64,000 nucleotides of DNA from Rhizomys pruinosus (taxonomy: Eukaryota > Chordata > Mammalia > Rodentia > Spalacidae), in assembly GCA_009823505.1 (NCBI GenBank), contig VZQC01009559.1, positions 330,760 to 394,759 on the forward strand, given 5' to 3'. The number at the start of each line of letters is the position of its first letter. Within the stretch, counting starts at the first letter, position 1. The notes under the pieces are model-generated. The model did not search any database. It had not been told where the DNA came from and worked only from the letters and a program-made list of their open reading frames with translations. A program made the translations under genes and the position numbers. Below are positions 46,301 through 57,847 of this stretch, one piece after another.

Positions 46301-48688
46301 GTTTCACCAAGTTGATAAATATGAAGAGTTTGACAAAAAGTGTTGAGTACATGTAAGCATGCTTCAAAGCTTATCAATATGAACATATATTCACACTTTT
46401 CCAGATGTGTGCACATAATTTAAATTTATGTACTTTTAAAACTGTTCAATATTTCCCAAGGTTTGTGATATGAACAAGTTTCAATCAGAAGAGCAAAGAG
46501 CATAGTGAATTCTCCCTTTTGGTCCATCCAAAACCTTAACAGTTACCATTTAAATTTTGTTTGATAACTATAAACCCTCACTTTTCCCTCTATTTCAACT
46601 GTTTTAAAGCAAATTCTACATACTATATTAATTTTCTATAATCTTAATATGTATCTACAGTTAAAATAATCATATTAACATTATACATAAATTTAACAAT
46701 AATTCCTGATATTTTACATATGTAGTCTTTCAAATGTGTTTTCATTTTTTCATCAGTGTAAAACTCAACCATTGAGCATTGTTTTAAAACCCATGTTTTT
46801 AAAAGGTTGTTTAGGCAGTATGTTTTATTATTAATAATTTTGTATCATTGTTTTCTAACTTGGATAATTTGGCTTTCAAAGGTGAACTCCTTTTCAAGAT
46901 GCCTGGGGCTATAGATAGGCAAGCAGCTTTTTAATGCATGCCATTCCTTTCTTTTTTTTTTTTTTTTTCTTCTTTTGTTTTTTTTTTTTGTTTTGGAGGA
47001 GGCACTTCTCTCATGAATTGTTTTATTCCTCACAGTTGTATTTTGCTAATCTGCTGTCAGATGATAAATTGCCTTCAAAGAGTAAATGATCCTGAAACTC
47101 TTGTTCTAATGAATAGACTGAATCGGTAGATAGTCAATATGTATTTGCTAATTTTATTTTATCCTGATTTGGACAGTGGATAACACAGTTTTGCTAGTAA
47201 TGCAAGATCTCTCTATAAAAGCAATCTTGATTTAGTTATATAACAGTAATTTTGCTTTTTTTTTCTTGTAAGCTGCTAGAATTGTTCTCTTTTCTTTCTA
47301 TATCCTGAAGCTGATACAATTTCTTAAAACATTTAAGATAATGTTAAGTAATTGCTTGCATCACCAGTTATTAATAAGGACAAGAAACAAATGCATTCTT
47401 CATAAGTTTACAATGTGCTGGCAGAAAGGCACAAATTTTTTTGCAAAGGAAAATTTTAGCAAGTGTCTGTGGGTGTGATGTCTTTACTTGGGCCAAGTGT
47501 CTGGTTGTTATTAAATTGTATGTGTGGTCTTCAAGCCAGGATGCTAAGCTGAAAAGTGAGAGTATTCCCATTTGTGGTTCACTTTTTTGGTCGTGAAAAT
47601 TCTAAATAATCCTTTCCAGCTACGTTCCAAATTGTATAAAAGATATATTCCAAATGGATCACCAAGAAGACTGTCTTTTTCAATCACAAGTATCACATTC
47701 CCTCTAAATAACACTGCCACATATTCATCAGCTAGCCCTGAAACAGCAGATACAGGAGGGTTGGAAGGATCCCTGGAGACTTGGGGACTTGACTCTGGTT
47801 TTGATGGTACATTATTCTGAGAATTCACACATTTGTTGAACTCCATGCTAGAAAGGTCAACACCATAAGGCAGTGTGTATTGATTTTGTTCAATTCAGGA
47901 ATTGCTCATTTATTGCTTGTATTTATGTAAATAAAGCAACAGTCTTTCATTTTCCAATTGCAACATGCTACTGAATTAATATGGTTAAAGTTAGAGTTGG
48001 GATAATGTTAACAAGCCCTCTGTGTCTATCAGAGTATAAAAGCAGAATTATGTAAAATAAACTTATTCCTATGTAAGTATCAGATATTGTAACCCACTCC
48101 TTTTTTATTGTCCAAGCCAAGTCCATGTAGAACTTCTTGGCATGTTTTCCCTTTTAGTCCAAGCTTCCTTTCTTTTCCCCCTCCTATTCCAGGCTTCAGT
48201 TGTAAATTGTATTATACCATGAACATTCCCATAAATGGTGCTATGCTGTCTTTGGAATGAACAAGGTTGGCAGAATTTAGCATCAAAGGAGTTTTGAACA
48301 GGCATGTCTAATTTTTTTTAAATTCAGCTTTATTTTTCTTAACACAATAATAAAAAAATAGTGTATAAAGTAGGAATTATGAGTTCAGATATTTAAAAAC
48401 GGAACTGCTTTTTCCTAGATCATTGCTTTGCTGCCTATGTTTGAAATCACTTTTTGGAACCAAATCATGTGGAAGACACACAGCTATGACTTCAAAGATA
48501 AATCTTTATTTTTCCTTCATGGAGGAGGGGCAAATTAAGTTTAGGAATGTGAAAGATATTTAGCATTTGTTGCTATAATTTATGCCACAGAAAAACACTG
48601 GTCACTGAAGTATAAGAAAACATATATGTTGTATTGATAATTGGTTTGATATTTTGCCCTTTAATACTGTGCGGTATAATAATCTGGG
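46301..48688. other. Unique AT-rich sequence, no gene seen
   Basis: T-rich runs at 46951-46990. No lineage-specific repeat recognised in about 2.4 kb. A 100-codon minus frame (47544-47846) overlaps an 82-codon plus frame and neither shows domains. Confidence 0.5.
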
Positions 48689-49647
48689 AGGGATGTATTG
48701 AGACCACACATGCAAGTGTACAGATGGCCTCTGGAATGCCAGAGAGTGTTACCAAAGGCCACTAAACCAATAAAGCAAATATGGGTCTCCCTGAGTCAAG
48801 CAAGACTCCACCGTCAGCACCAGATACACCTCACCTGCCTGGAAATACTGTGCAGCAGAGGCAGCCATGTGCCTGTATATCCCAAATCTAATTGGCTATT
48901 GGCTTCTCCCCTTGGAAAAAATACCCATGGCTGATGCCACAAGCTCTACATCCTCTACAGGTTTAGATGTTATAAGCCACAGTAAGCCCTGTCATATTTA
49001 ACGGGGGGAAAAATTGTATTATGGATTAACATATCCAAACATGTGTCTATGCTAAAGTTAACCTACCATAACCATTAGTCCTGCTTAAATACCTATATAT
49101 CTAATGCTTGTTCTCATTAGTAGGATCGAAAGGTTATTCCTGGACAAACTGTCAGCCCATGAAGGAAACACCAGAATTGACCAGAGTCCAAGTAACAGCT
49201 CCAGAGAGAGTGGACCTGTTTTCTCTCACTCCACCTGTGCCCCTTTTCTAAGCCTAGGGAAAAACTCGGAAGAGGGGGCGTTGTAGAATGTAAGGCTGCG
49301 ATTGGGGTAATGGGGTGAGATGAAAACTACCGCAATGTAGTCTGGACCATCATTTGATCAACTTGATTGAACACAACTGTCACCCCCCACTGGATGGTGG
49401 GGCTGTAGGTGTTTGGGCACACAACAGCCTGCAAATAGGTTTTGCATGAAGGATGCTTGTACTCATGGATTATCACTTATAGCTAAAAATGAAAAAAAAA
49501 AAAAAAGAGAGAGAAGAAGGAAGTGTCAGTATGGCAGATGCATTGATCTGGGATGGGGAGGGTGGATGGGGTGGGGGGCGCGAAAGGGAAATAAGCCTGA
49601 ACTGAATTGGAAAAAAAGTATGAAATGCACCAAAGCATCAATAAAAT

Positions 49648-49652
<5 letters not shown>
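48689..49652 (+). mobile_element. L1-tailed composite retroposon, copy 4, sense
   Basis: Clearest copy. It starts at 'gggatgtattgagaccacac', the same point where copy 3 ends, and runs about 964 bp. The body (48689-49490) has no similarity I recognise to L1 or SINEs. After an A15-like tract (49491-49505) comes a tail resembling the local L1 3' end, ending 'caccaaagcatcaataaaat' before a long poly(A). AATAAA sits just before the poly(A). Likely a non-autonomous element using L1 proteins via a captured L1 3' end. Confidence 0.78.

Positions 49653-49691
<39 letters not shown>
49653..49691 (+). repeat. Poly(A) tail of the composite element
   Basis: Nearly pure A run of about 39 bases directly after the AATAAA-containing 3' end. 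A long intact tail suggests recent insertion. Confidence 0.9.
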
Positions 49692-49693
<2 letters not shown>

Positions 49694-50261
49694 AAAGCAT
49701 CCCTTGGCACGCGCTTACCAAATATGTGAAGCCTCTGGTGGGGCCATCTACGCCCTGTCTGTAGCACCATTTGGGGTTCTCTGTTCCCTGACTGATGGGT
49801 GACATATGAGGTGATAGACAAGAAAATGGTTCCCTTTGGCTGCCTGTGTGTGTGTGTCCCAATTTACAGCTCCTCTGGAGACAGCAAAGAAGAGTGGCCT
49901 TACTGCTAGTATGTCATAGGCTCCCATGAAGAGTGGCCTTACTGCTAGTGTGTCATAGCAAAGAAGAGTGGCCTTACTGCTATGTGTCATAGCAGAGTGG
50001 CCTTACTGCTAGTGTGTCATAGGCTCCCACGAAGAGTGGCCTTACTGCTACTGTGTCATAGCAAAGAAGAGTGGCCTTACTGCTACTGTGTCATAGGCTC
50101 CCATGGAGCAGGGCTTGGACAAACCCCACGATGAAGTCATTCAAAAGTAACTATTTTTTTTATTATTATTGTTGTTGTTGTTGTAAATAGTGTTGAATGT
50201 TGTTTAATTCCTTGGATTTTCTCATTAATCTGTGTGACGACAAAAATCTGTCTTCACACTT
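49692..50261 (+). other. Segment between two poly(A) tracts, possible 3' transduction
   Basis: About 570 bp not recognised elsewhere in the window, bounded by A39 on the left and A47 on the right. It contains the minisatellite at 49884-50110 and a short TTG repeat near 50166-50184. Alternatives are an independently inserted retroposed sequence or an LTR fragment. Confidence 0.4.
49884..50110. repeat. Minisatellite, six units with alternating spacers
   Basis: 'gagtggccttactgct' starts at 49892, 49931, 49966, 49995, 50034 and 50069, giving periods 39, 35, 29, 39 and 35. Two spacer types alternate (ggctcccatgaa and gcaaagaa, one shortened to gca), so the array has a higher-order structure. Confidence 0.93.

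Positions 50262-50308
<47 letters not shown>
50262..50308 (+). repeat. Poly(A) tract
   Basis: About 47 uninterrupted A. Consistent with the 3' tail of a retroposed transcript. Confidence 0.93.
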
Positions 50309-50310
<2 letters not shown>

Positions 50311-50879
50311 ATCATTTTTCCTAAGCATTGCCATAACAATGTGCCACTGGTATCTGTTTTGCCTTGTCGCTGATCCATTCAGTATGAAAATAAATCGAGC
50401 AGTGCATTCTGTCAGACAGCATTTTATGGAAAATACAGTGTGGTTGATATTGTACTCTATTTCTTAAACTTATCAAATGACACCACCACCAGGAGACATT
50501 TACTGTGGGGACAAGGGATTCATTCGCAAGCACTCCCTTTGGCTGCCAGGTAAGGGATGTGCAAGAACTGACAGCAGCATAGTGTTTAAGGACATCAATC
50601 TGGGGCAAAAAATGAATATAGAAGAGATGAAATCACTGGGTATTGAGCAGCGGGGAAGGAGATGATTCGTGCTGCCTGCTGGTATATAAAGGTATATTAT
50701 GCACAATAAGAGCAGCTTAGTTCTTTGGGTTCCGTGGGTTACTAACTCTAGAACGGAAGGTGCATAATATGCAGGTTAAGTTTATCTTCCAGCATGGCCT
50801 GGGCGATTATTTGGTATTGATTTTTTTGGAAGTTTTGTCTTATATATCAGTATTTTGTTGGCAAACTTCCCAACATAAT
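50309..50879. other. No gene seen; unique sequence
   Basis: No repeat family recognised. Overlapping frames of 95 (minus) and 62 (plus) codons without domains. Confidence 0.5.
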
Positions 50880-51262
50880 CCAATCAAGTTGGTACAGAGA
50901 TGAGTGTGTGGAGAGATAAACCCTCTGTGAACGAGGCCTTTGCGTGGCCTATAGGCAGCCTCTCTGAATTAAGAAAGCTCTTGCAACTGCGCCTTCTCCT
51001 CAGGGGAATTGCAATCTTGGGGAATCCCTGCGCCTGATTGTGGCTCTCCTCCCGATGGTGCACTTTTGACCTCTGTATTGATTCTGTTCTCTCATCAAAA
51101 GCGCTGATGTAATTCCATGTGCTGGGATCATGCCGTGATTTGCATTTAGGAGCTGCAACTGTGCGCTGACCCCAAACCATCTCATCAGAATGAAAGTGGA
51201 CCAAATGGCAGATGCGTTTCCCCATAATATTAAAGTCTATTGTGCCATTTGGTGAGTTTCTT
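50880..51262. promoter_or_regulatory. Candidate conserved non-coding element
   Basis: Seen: repeat-free, mixed-composition sequence with an octamer ATTTGCAT (51138-51145), CpG-containing 'gaggcctttgcgtgg' and 'caaaagcgctgatg', and a 'cccataatattaaag' stretch. Inferred: the texture is typical of deeply conserved enhancers. The 113-codon minus frame across it (50884-51225) shows no domain, though a conserved exon cannot be fully excluded. Confidence 0.3.
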
Positions 51263-52374
51263 TATTGTATATAGAAAAGGGCATATAACACCAGCTCTGG
51301 ATTTTTATTTAATTCAAATCAGGAACTGGGATGTTCTTTAAAACCTAAAAAGGTTCAAAAGGGATTTCGTTGCTTCCACATTTGGGCCAATAAACAGCAG
51401 CCCAATTTGTTAAAATGCTAAATAATAAATTATCTGAATATATTTTTTGGAAATTTTAGCACATTCAACGATTATTTTACTTTAGGTTTTTTGTTTTCAG
51501 TGTTTTCTTACACACATAGAACAATCAAGAATCCTGTTTACCTAAAACACACTAGATGCACTAGAAATATACAGAAGAAAATAGAAAATATCGTCAGAGT
51601 ATTTGTTTTTCATTGCCTCCTTTTTTCTCTTTAGTTCCCTCTTCTTAGGATACAGGGAAAACCTGGGAGAAAAAGATGTTAAAAACAGATATTACAGGAG
51701 AACTTCATTGAAAATCTATTGTAAAGCTATAATTATCTGTAATATATTCTGTTTCCCTGTTTTATATCATGTTAATTCTCACTTATTAATTCCAATAAAT
51801 ATTTACTGAATATTTATGAATGGGGTGAAAATTTAGTGAAGATCACAATAGAGATGGTCCCTTGTGGAAAATGGCAGCCTAGATGCAGACAGCTAAGTAA
51901 CTGCACAAATAAATGTGAATAGAACACGGACTGAAATGTTTATATTCACATGTGTGTACAGAAGTTATTCTTTGTGGCATGGTCATTATTTGCAAAAATA
52001 TTGAAAAGTCTGGGTGACTGTGAAGCAAAGGTGCTAAGGAGCTGAGTGCAGGTGTTCCCATTTCTTGGAAATGAAAGGAGAGGTCTGTGATTCCTGCTAT
52101 TTGGAAGACAGGGGCTGAAACTGAGTGGACATAGAAGGAAAGAGGATCAGAAGGCTTCTACACGCCCTGCCATGCCATAACTCAAAAGAAGCTTCTACAG
52201 CGGCATCTTCGTGGAGAAACTACATGAAGCAGTCTTTTGAGCCCAGATCATTAAGAGATTAGACTAAGATGGAAACAGGCTTGGGAAGTTTATTAACTGC
52301 TCTGATATTAGCCCAAAGTGAGAAGTGTCTTGGACTTTCACATGTTAGAAATATGGACGTTCCAACCAATAGTC
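51263..52374. other. Unique AT-rich sequence, no gene seen
   Basis: No repeat or coding signal recognised. Confidence 0.55.
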
Positions 52375-52391
52375 CATAAATCTGTATTTTT

Positions 52392-52631
52392 TTTAATTTT
52401 TTTTTTATTAATTTTATTTATTTCTGTATGTGTATGAATGTACTGCCTGCATGCAAGTCTGTGCACCCGTGTCGTGCAATGCCGCGGAGGTCAGAAGAGG
52501 GTCTCGGATTCCCCTGGAGCTGGAGTTCTCCTGGAATTGGAGTTTCGGCCGCCATGTGGGTGCTGGGGATCGAACCCGGGTCCTCTGTAAGAGCAGTCGG
52601 TGCTCTTAACCGCTAGGCCATCTCTCCAGCC
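52392..52631 (-). repeat. Young B3-type SINE with 17-bp duplication, antisense, small deletion
   Basis: Perfect 17-bp target-site duplication cataaatctgtattttt at 52375-52391 and 52632-52648. The duplicated unit is present at about 52513-52544, directly followed by a ~15-bp deletion before 'cggccgccatgtgggtg'. Confidence 0.95.
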
Positions 52632-52648
52632 CATAAATCTGTATTTTT

Positions 52649-52777
52649 AAAATCTTTCGAATAAGTACTGTAAGAATAAGCTATAAGAAAGTTCAGCAAA
52701 GGGTTGAGGTATGTGTGGGCATCATACAAACCAGGATTTTCTTATTTTCCCCATCTTCAAGGTACTCATTTCATTTC
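52649..52777. other. Spacer between two oppositely oriented SINEs
   Basis: Unique sequence that would form the loop if the flanking B3 copies paired in a transcript. Confidence 0.7.
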
Positions 52778-52790
52778 AAAAGGAGAATTG

Positions 52791-53031
52791 GGGGGCTGAA
52801 GAGATAGCCTAGCAGTTAAGAGCACCGACTGCTCTTGCAGAGGACCCGGGATCGATCCCTAGCACCCATATGGTGGCTAAGAACCGTCTGTAACTCCAAT
52901 TCTAGGAGAACTCCAGTTCCAGGGGAATCCGAGATCCTCTTCTGACCTCCGCGGCATTGCACGACACGGGTGCACAAACCTACATGCAGACAGTACATTC
53001 ATACACATACAAAAATAAATAAAATTAAAAA
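52791..53031 (+). repeat. Young B3-type SINE with 17-bp duplication, sense
   Basis: Sense copy with a 13-bp target-site duplication aaaaggagaattg at 52778-52790 and 53032-53044. Head 'ggggggctgaagagatagcc', duplicated 'ccaattctaggagaact' unit near 52895-52928, A-rich tail with AATAAA-like repeats. Confidence 0.95.
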
Positions 53032-53164
53032 AAAAGGAGAATTGAATCTCTTGACAAGGAAATAAATGCAAAAATGTTTGCTTATAAAAATGTTGATTAA
53101 GGGAATATTGATGAGTTAGACTGAATAAAATGTTCATAGATTGCATTGTATTTTTACTTGAGTG

Positions 53165-53335
53165 TTCTTAATAGATTCTCAGAGCAATCATATGAGAGAA
53201 TGTATAGACAGGATGAGAACCTATTAGACTTACCTTCAAGTGGTAATTGCTGGAGACTAATACGTAGCAAGTAGCAAAGAACTTGAATCTAGGACTTCCC
53301 ATTATGAAGTTACTGTTCTTTCCACTAACTTTGTA
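53165..53335 (-). repeat. MIR SINE, antisense
   Basis: 'attctcagagcaatcatatgagag', 'caagtggtaattgctgg', 'aaagaacttgaatctaggacttccc', 'ctgttctttccactaac' follow the antisense MIR order. Confidence 0.65.
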
Positions 53336-54035
53336 TGTAATACAATAGTCAAAGTTATAAACATATTTGTCAATGTTTTTTTCTTTAAATACTTACCTAT
53401 TCCTACAGACACAAAAGTGTACTCATTCTTTTACTGAAAATATACTTGGTTAAAATTTCCAGAAATATATATGTTGGATACACTGAGATACATGCCTAGA
53501 ATCTGTGAACTGTGGCTGCTAGAGGATTGAAACTTGTTTCAGATGAGCGATCCCATATACTTCTCATTAGCCCAGAAGCAGCAAGATACATGTGTATCTT
53601 TATGGGTAAAAGAAAAGGCTTGGAATTCCTACTTTTTCCGAGAAGCCTGCCTAAAACAAGCAGCAGTATTTTGAGGAAACTGTCCTACCACTGATAAAAG
53701 CTCCTACTGAGAAATACTAAGAAACAAATCAATAATCCTCATGTTGTTAATTTTCATCTTGGGGAGAGTGGTTCACAAAGCTTTGGACCAGTTCCCAATC
53801 TCTTCCATCATATTTTTATGCTATTTTGTGGAATACAGACTCAGTTTTTATGAATCATGATTGGTTCTTATTATCACAATTACTCTTCTTGATCCTTATT
53901 AAAAACAATAATTAAAGAATTAAGTTTGACTGTTTATAAGCAGAAGGTGAAGATCAGCTAAGTTTATAGCATATGAAATGCTCATTCATTATCTGTAGCT
54001 TACTTAGGGGCTAAGTCAATGTATTTGAATCTGGA
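53336..54035. other. No gene seen; unique sequence
   Basis: AT-rich, only short frames. Confidence 0.55.
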
Positions 54036-54205
54036 GGCCTCAGGATTAAAACTAAGCTTTGTCTCTTCATCAAAACTCTGACCTGCATATGTTCTTTCAT
54101 TTTCTAGGCTTTGGGTTCATCATCATAATATGGGTTAATGATACTTAACTCATACTTTTGGGAGTGAAACAAGATTACATATACATATTAAATAAGCCAC
54201 ATAGG
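54036..54205 (+). repeat. MIR SINE fragment
   Basis: 'ctgacctgcatatgttctttcattttctaggctttgggttcatcatcataatatggg' with following 'aatgatacttaactcat' matches MIR in layout. Confidence 0.6.
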
Positions 54206-55271
54206 CATTTTTGTCTATTTAGCTTATTCATTAAGGAGAGGCACAAAGGACATTAAAGTATTCTAAGAATGACCAGAGAATGGTATATTAGGAGTAGTCG
54301 AGAAGGTTTCTTCAACCATTCCTGTTATGACAAGACATTACACCTAGATTTCAGAATAAAGGCCAATTGTATATGGATGTTGTGAACTTTCCTTGTCTCT
54401 CAACTTTTATGTTGTATTTGAGTACATTATTTTATTTGTAGCTAAAACTTTTGATCATAAAAGCAAAGTGGAACCTATGATTTCAGTCCCTAAACTTTCT
54501 TAATTTATCTTAATGCCACAAACCTCTAAACTTGTTCATTGAACCCACCAGAACATTTGCAGAAAAGTCAAAGATCACCTGTACATTGCCATGGTGGAAC
54601 CCAGAGGAGCTGCTCCAGCCTGGTGGGAAGTACTTTCAAGGAAAACCAGCTGTTTTTATTCAGAAGCCTATTTAACCTATTTAACCTCTTCTCCTTTGGA
54701 GCCCTGGACAGGGTGCTTTGAAGCCAATCACACTGTATATATAAACTAGGTATGTGTAGTCCTTAATTATAGTGAGGATAATCTTGGAAAATGTTAAATT
54801 GGTATCTTAACTCATATGGCTTGTTCTCCAATATAGACTGTACCAGATGACAATGGCTGTGAAGCTTGGGTATTGGAACCAAGAATATGTGAGATTTTTA
54901 CTACAATGTCATTTTCTGTCAGCTAACTTTTGTGTTTAGTTTAAAAGAGCCTTACATGTTGATTGTCATCTGTCTTGCTTAGAAAGGAGAAAGTGTTCTT
55001 AAAATTGCCTTGTGCTTTGGAAAACATGACCTTGGAAAATCAGGGGTATGAAGAATTATTATTGATGTTGATGTTAAGAAGAAGTGAGGGCCATACTTAT
55101 TGACATCAGTTCATTACAAGGATGGATATACAGTATCATTTGATGCATCAATTCTTACCAGAATAAAATATGAAATATTGAAAAATACAGTAACTTTAAA
55201 AATTGTATCCAAAGAGAATATTCAGATTTTTAATGATAAATTATTCTAGTAATTACATTTCCTTATTTACT

Positions 55272-55274
<3 letters not shown>
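54206..55274. other. No gene seen; unique sequence
   Basis: No repeat family or coding signal recognised. Confidence 0.55.
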
Positions 55275-55316
<42 letters not shown>

Positions 55317-55482
55317 CATGTGTGAGGAGTCCCTGCAGAGGCCAGAAGAAAGCATCAGATCACCTGGAGCTAGGGTTACAGGTAGCTATGAGCCAGTCAA
55401 CTTGGATGCTGGGAAACAACCTCATGTCTTCTGGAAAAGTAGGAAGTACTCTTAACCCCTGAGCTATATCTCTGGCCCCCAA
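55275..55482 (-). repeat. B3-type SINE, old copy, antisense, with (TG)n
   Basis: A TG tract (55275-55312) replaces the usual tail-proximal part. The rest reads 'ccctgcagaggccagaagaaagc', 'cacctggagctagggttacagg', 'aacccctgagctatatctctggcccc'. One 'cctggagct' unit only. Confidence 0.82.
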
Positions 55483-55917
55483 TCTAGCATTTAAAACAGC
55501 ATGTAGGTGTTGTAGTATGTGGTTTGGGTGATAGAAAAACCTTAGTTGTCAATGTTGCTCTCCTGTATTGTAAACGTGCACCCCTAGGAAGGAGTTACAT
55601 GCTGTGATTATCTTTTAGAACTCAATGTGACACATTGTACAAGTATAATGTGGAGGATTCTATTTGCTGACATATAGTAATGTTGACTTTGTTTTTGGTA
55701 AGTTAAGTCATTGATACCACTTAGCATTTAGGAAGCATGTTAAGGCAGTTCTACGGGGACACCTGAATCTTTTTGGTTAATATAGGCACAAGAAAAGTCT
55801 GTGTTATGTTGCAACATTAGGGCAGGAAATGGGGTGCCATGTCCCAAGAAAGCAGTGACATGATGGATGATAAAAGGCTATACTGCAGGGCACACAGCAG
55901 CAAGAGTCTCTTTGCAA
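55483..55917. other. No gene seen; unique sequence
   Basis: No recognised family. Confidence 0.5.
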
Positions 55918-56122
55918 AAGTATTTCATTTATTTTATGTGTGCATGTATGGCCTGCATATATATAAGTATGCTCTGCATGTATGTATATAACTATGCCCG
56001 AGGAGATGAGAAGAGGGTGTCAGATCCCCTGGAACTGGAGTCACACACATTTTTTAGATGCTATGTGGTTGTTGGGAAGTGACTCCTAGTCATCTGCAAG
56101 AACAGCCATCACTCCAGGCCTG
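55918..56122 (-). repeat. B3-type SINE, old copy, antisense
   Basis: 'tttattttatgtgtgcatgtatgg', 'agaagagggtgtcagatcccctggaactggagtcac' and 'gcaagaacagccatcactcc', with a decayed head. Single unit, no duplication. Confidence 0.78.
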
Positions 56123-57796
56123 GGAGTTTTAAGCGTCTTAGGGAATCCATTTGGGAATGAGGACATGCCCTCTCTCACCCTTCATTCTCAGGGTCACTTG
56201 AAGAAGTTGAGCTTAGTCCATAGAACTATGAACAGCTGGCTCTTCTAATCTAAAGGAACAACCATATTCCCTGCTCACCTAAGAGAGATTATAGTACAGT
56301 TAGAGTTGGTTTTCCCCTCTATTTTTCAAGTGAATAAATATAAAGGATCTATTAAATAGAACCAGTCTTCCCCCATCTGAGTGCTACCAATAAGTAATTT
56401 TCCCAGGTTGACTAATCATGTCCACAAGTCTAGCCCTGTCTTCTGTTGTACTTTCAATACATTCATAAACGGTGATTTTCCTGCCTTTTAGTTTCTACTA
56501 CATTGTGTATGGAAAAAGCAGAATGTTTCAACCCCTCCATGGTGACAGGTGATGCATCTGATTGTTTGCTGATGGTGATTTGGAATATTGATGTTTTAGA
56601 AAAATAACTACATTGAACAGGCAATCTGCACAGCCCGCAAACTACACAAAGAGCATTGATATAAATAAAGTGTCAACCGGGTGCTGCAGCTTTGTGCAGA
56701 ATCATTTTCAAATTTTCCTTTTTGAATTATTAAATAGACCATGTCAGAACAACTCTGATTATTATCCAATCCATATGCTTCAACACCAACCTTTTATGTA
56801 GTATCAAGCGACTGCAGTGATCAATTGGACCAATCACAAATGCTCTCTCATTCTGGAAAGGATTCAAGCGCTTCACCACAATGCAGCCTCTTATGCAGAT
56901 TTGCAAACACTTGCATTGCTTACAGGGGACTCACTCCTTTCTGTGCCTTTAGGATGGGCACAGGCTGTAAATACACCTGTAATGCCTTATCATACAATTT
57001 AAGTATAAATACACCTCTGCAATTTGAAGCCTTTTTAGGTATGTTAGATATGACATGATTATTCACTTAGAGCTCCATACGCCAAGATTGGCTGCCTGAC
57101 CTATATTGTAAATTAAATATGTTATGGCTTATTTCTGAAGACTGTTGTATGAAAACTAAAATGCTGTCTTTTGTTCCTTAACAACTACAGTATCTGCTGG
57201 AAACAGAGACACTGATATGAAGGCATGTAGGCACATGCAATTTATAAAGTGTGATAAAATGATAATCTCTCACCTACACTAATAAACAGTTTTTCTAGAT
57301 AAATAACTCTCAGAATGAATACTGCAGATGCCTTTAGGGTTTTAGGCTTTTAATTAAAATGGAACAAAAGTATTAACTGTCAGCTTTGGGATTTTAACAT
57401 TCTTTCTTGAAAAGAATATCCTTTAGCCTGAGAACACATTTGTGACATTCACTGGGAATAAATGTGAGATGCTATTTTTCATCCCTCATGAAAATAAGGC
57501 TACAGACGTCTAGTGTAGAAAGCAAGACAAAATGGCTTCTTGAACATGCCTCTCTGTTTGCTGGGGTGGCTATCCCCAAGGTCTGGGTTTCAGGCCAGGA
57601 TTTGGGGTGCCCTCTGATAACTGTCAGTGACTGGGGAGGGTGGACTGACCCTGCAGCACTTCTGCTGTCATCACAGGGACTGCCAAAGCACTGGGCTCTC
57701 TTTCTGATGCCTGAGTGTGATTTTGATGTTGGACACGGGGAGGCAGGGCAAAGCAATGACAGAGACCAGGCAAAGGGAAGATTCACCAGAGGCCTA

Positions 57797-57798
<2 letters not shown>
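56123..57798. other. Low-repeat unique sequence; possible regulatory content at 56.6-57.1 kb
   Basis: 56600-57150 is repeat-free and of balanced composition ('cacagcccgcaaactacac', 'gtgtcaaccgggtgctgcagc'), possibly conserved non-coding DNA. A GC-richer patch lies at 57540-57900. The 145/141-codon frames on both strands there mirror each other across the CA repeat and look like chance. Confidence 0.4.

Positions 57799-57844
<46 letters not shown>
57799..57844. repeat. (CA)n microsatellite
   Basis: About 23 uninterrupted CA units. Confidence 0.97.

Positions 57845-57847
<3 letters not shown>

Noticed and set aside
49692..49830. Possible retroviral primer-binding site or LTR end on the minus strand
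   Set aside because: A vague resemblance only; no paired LTR, no terminal TG/CA and no polypurine tract could be shown.
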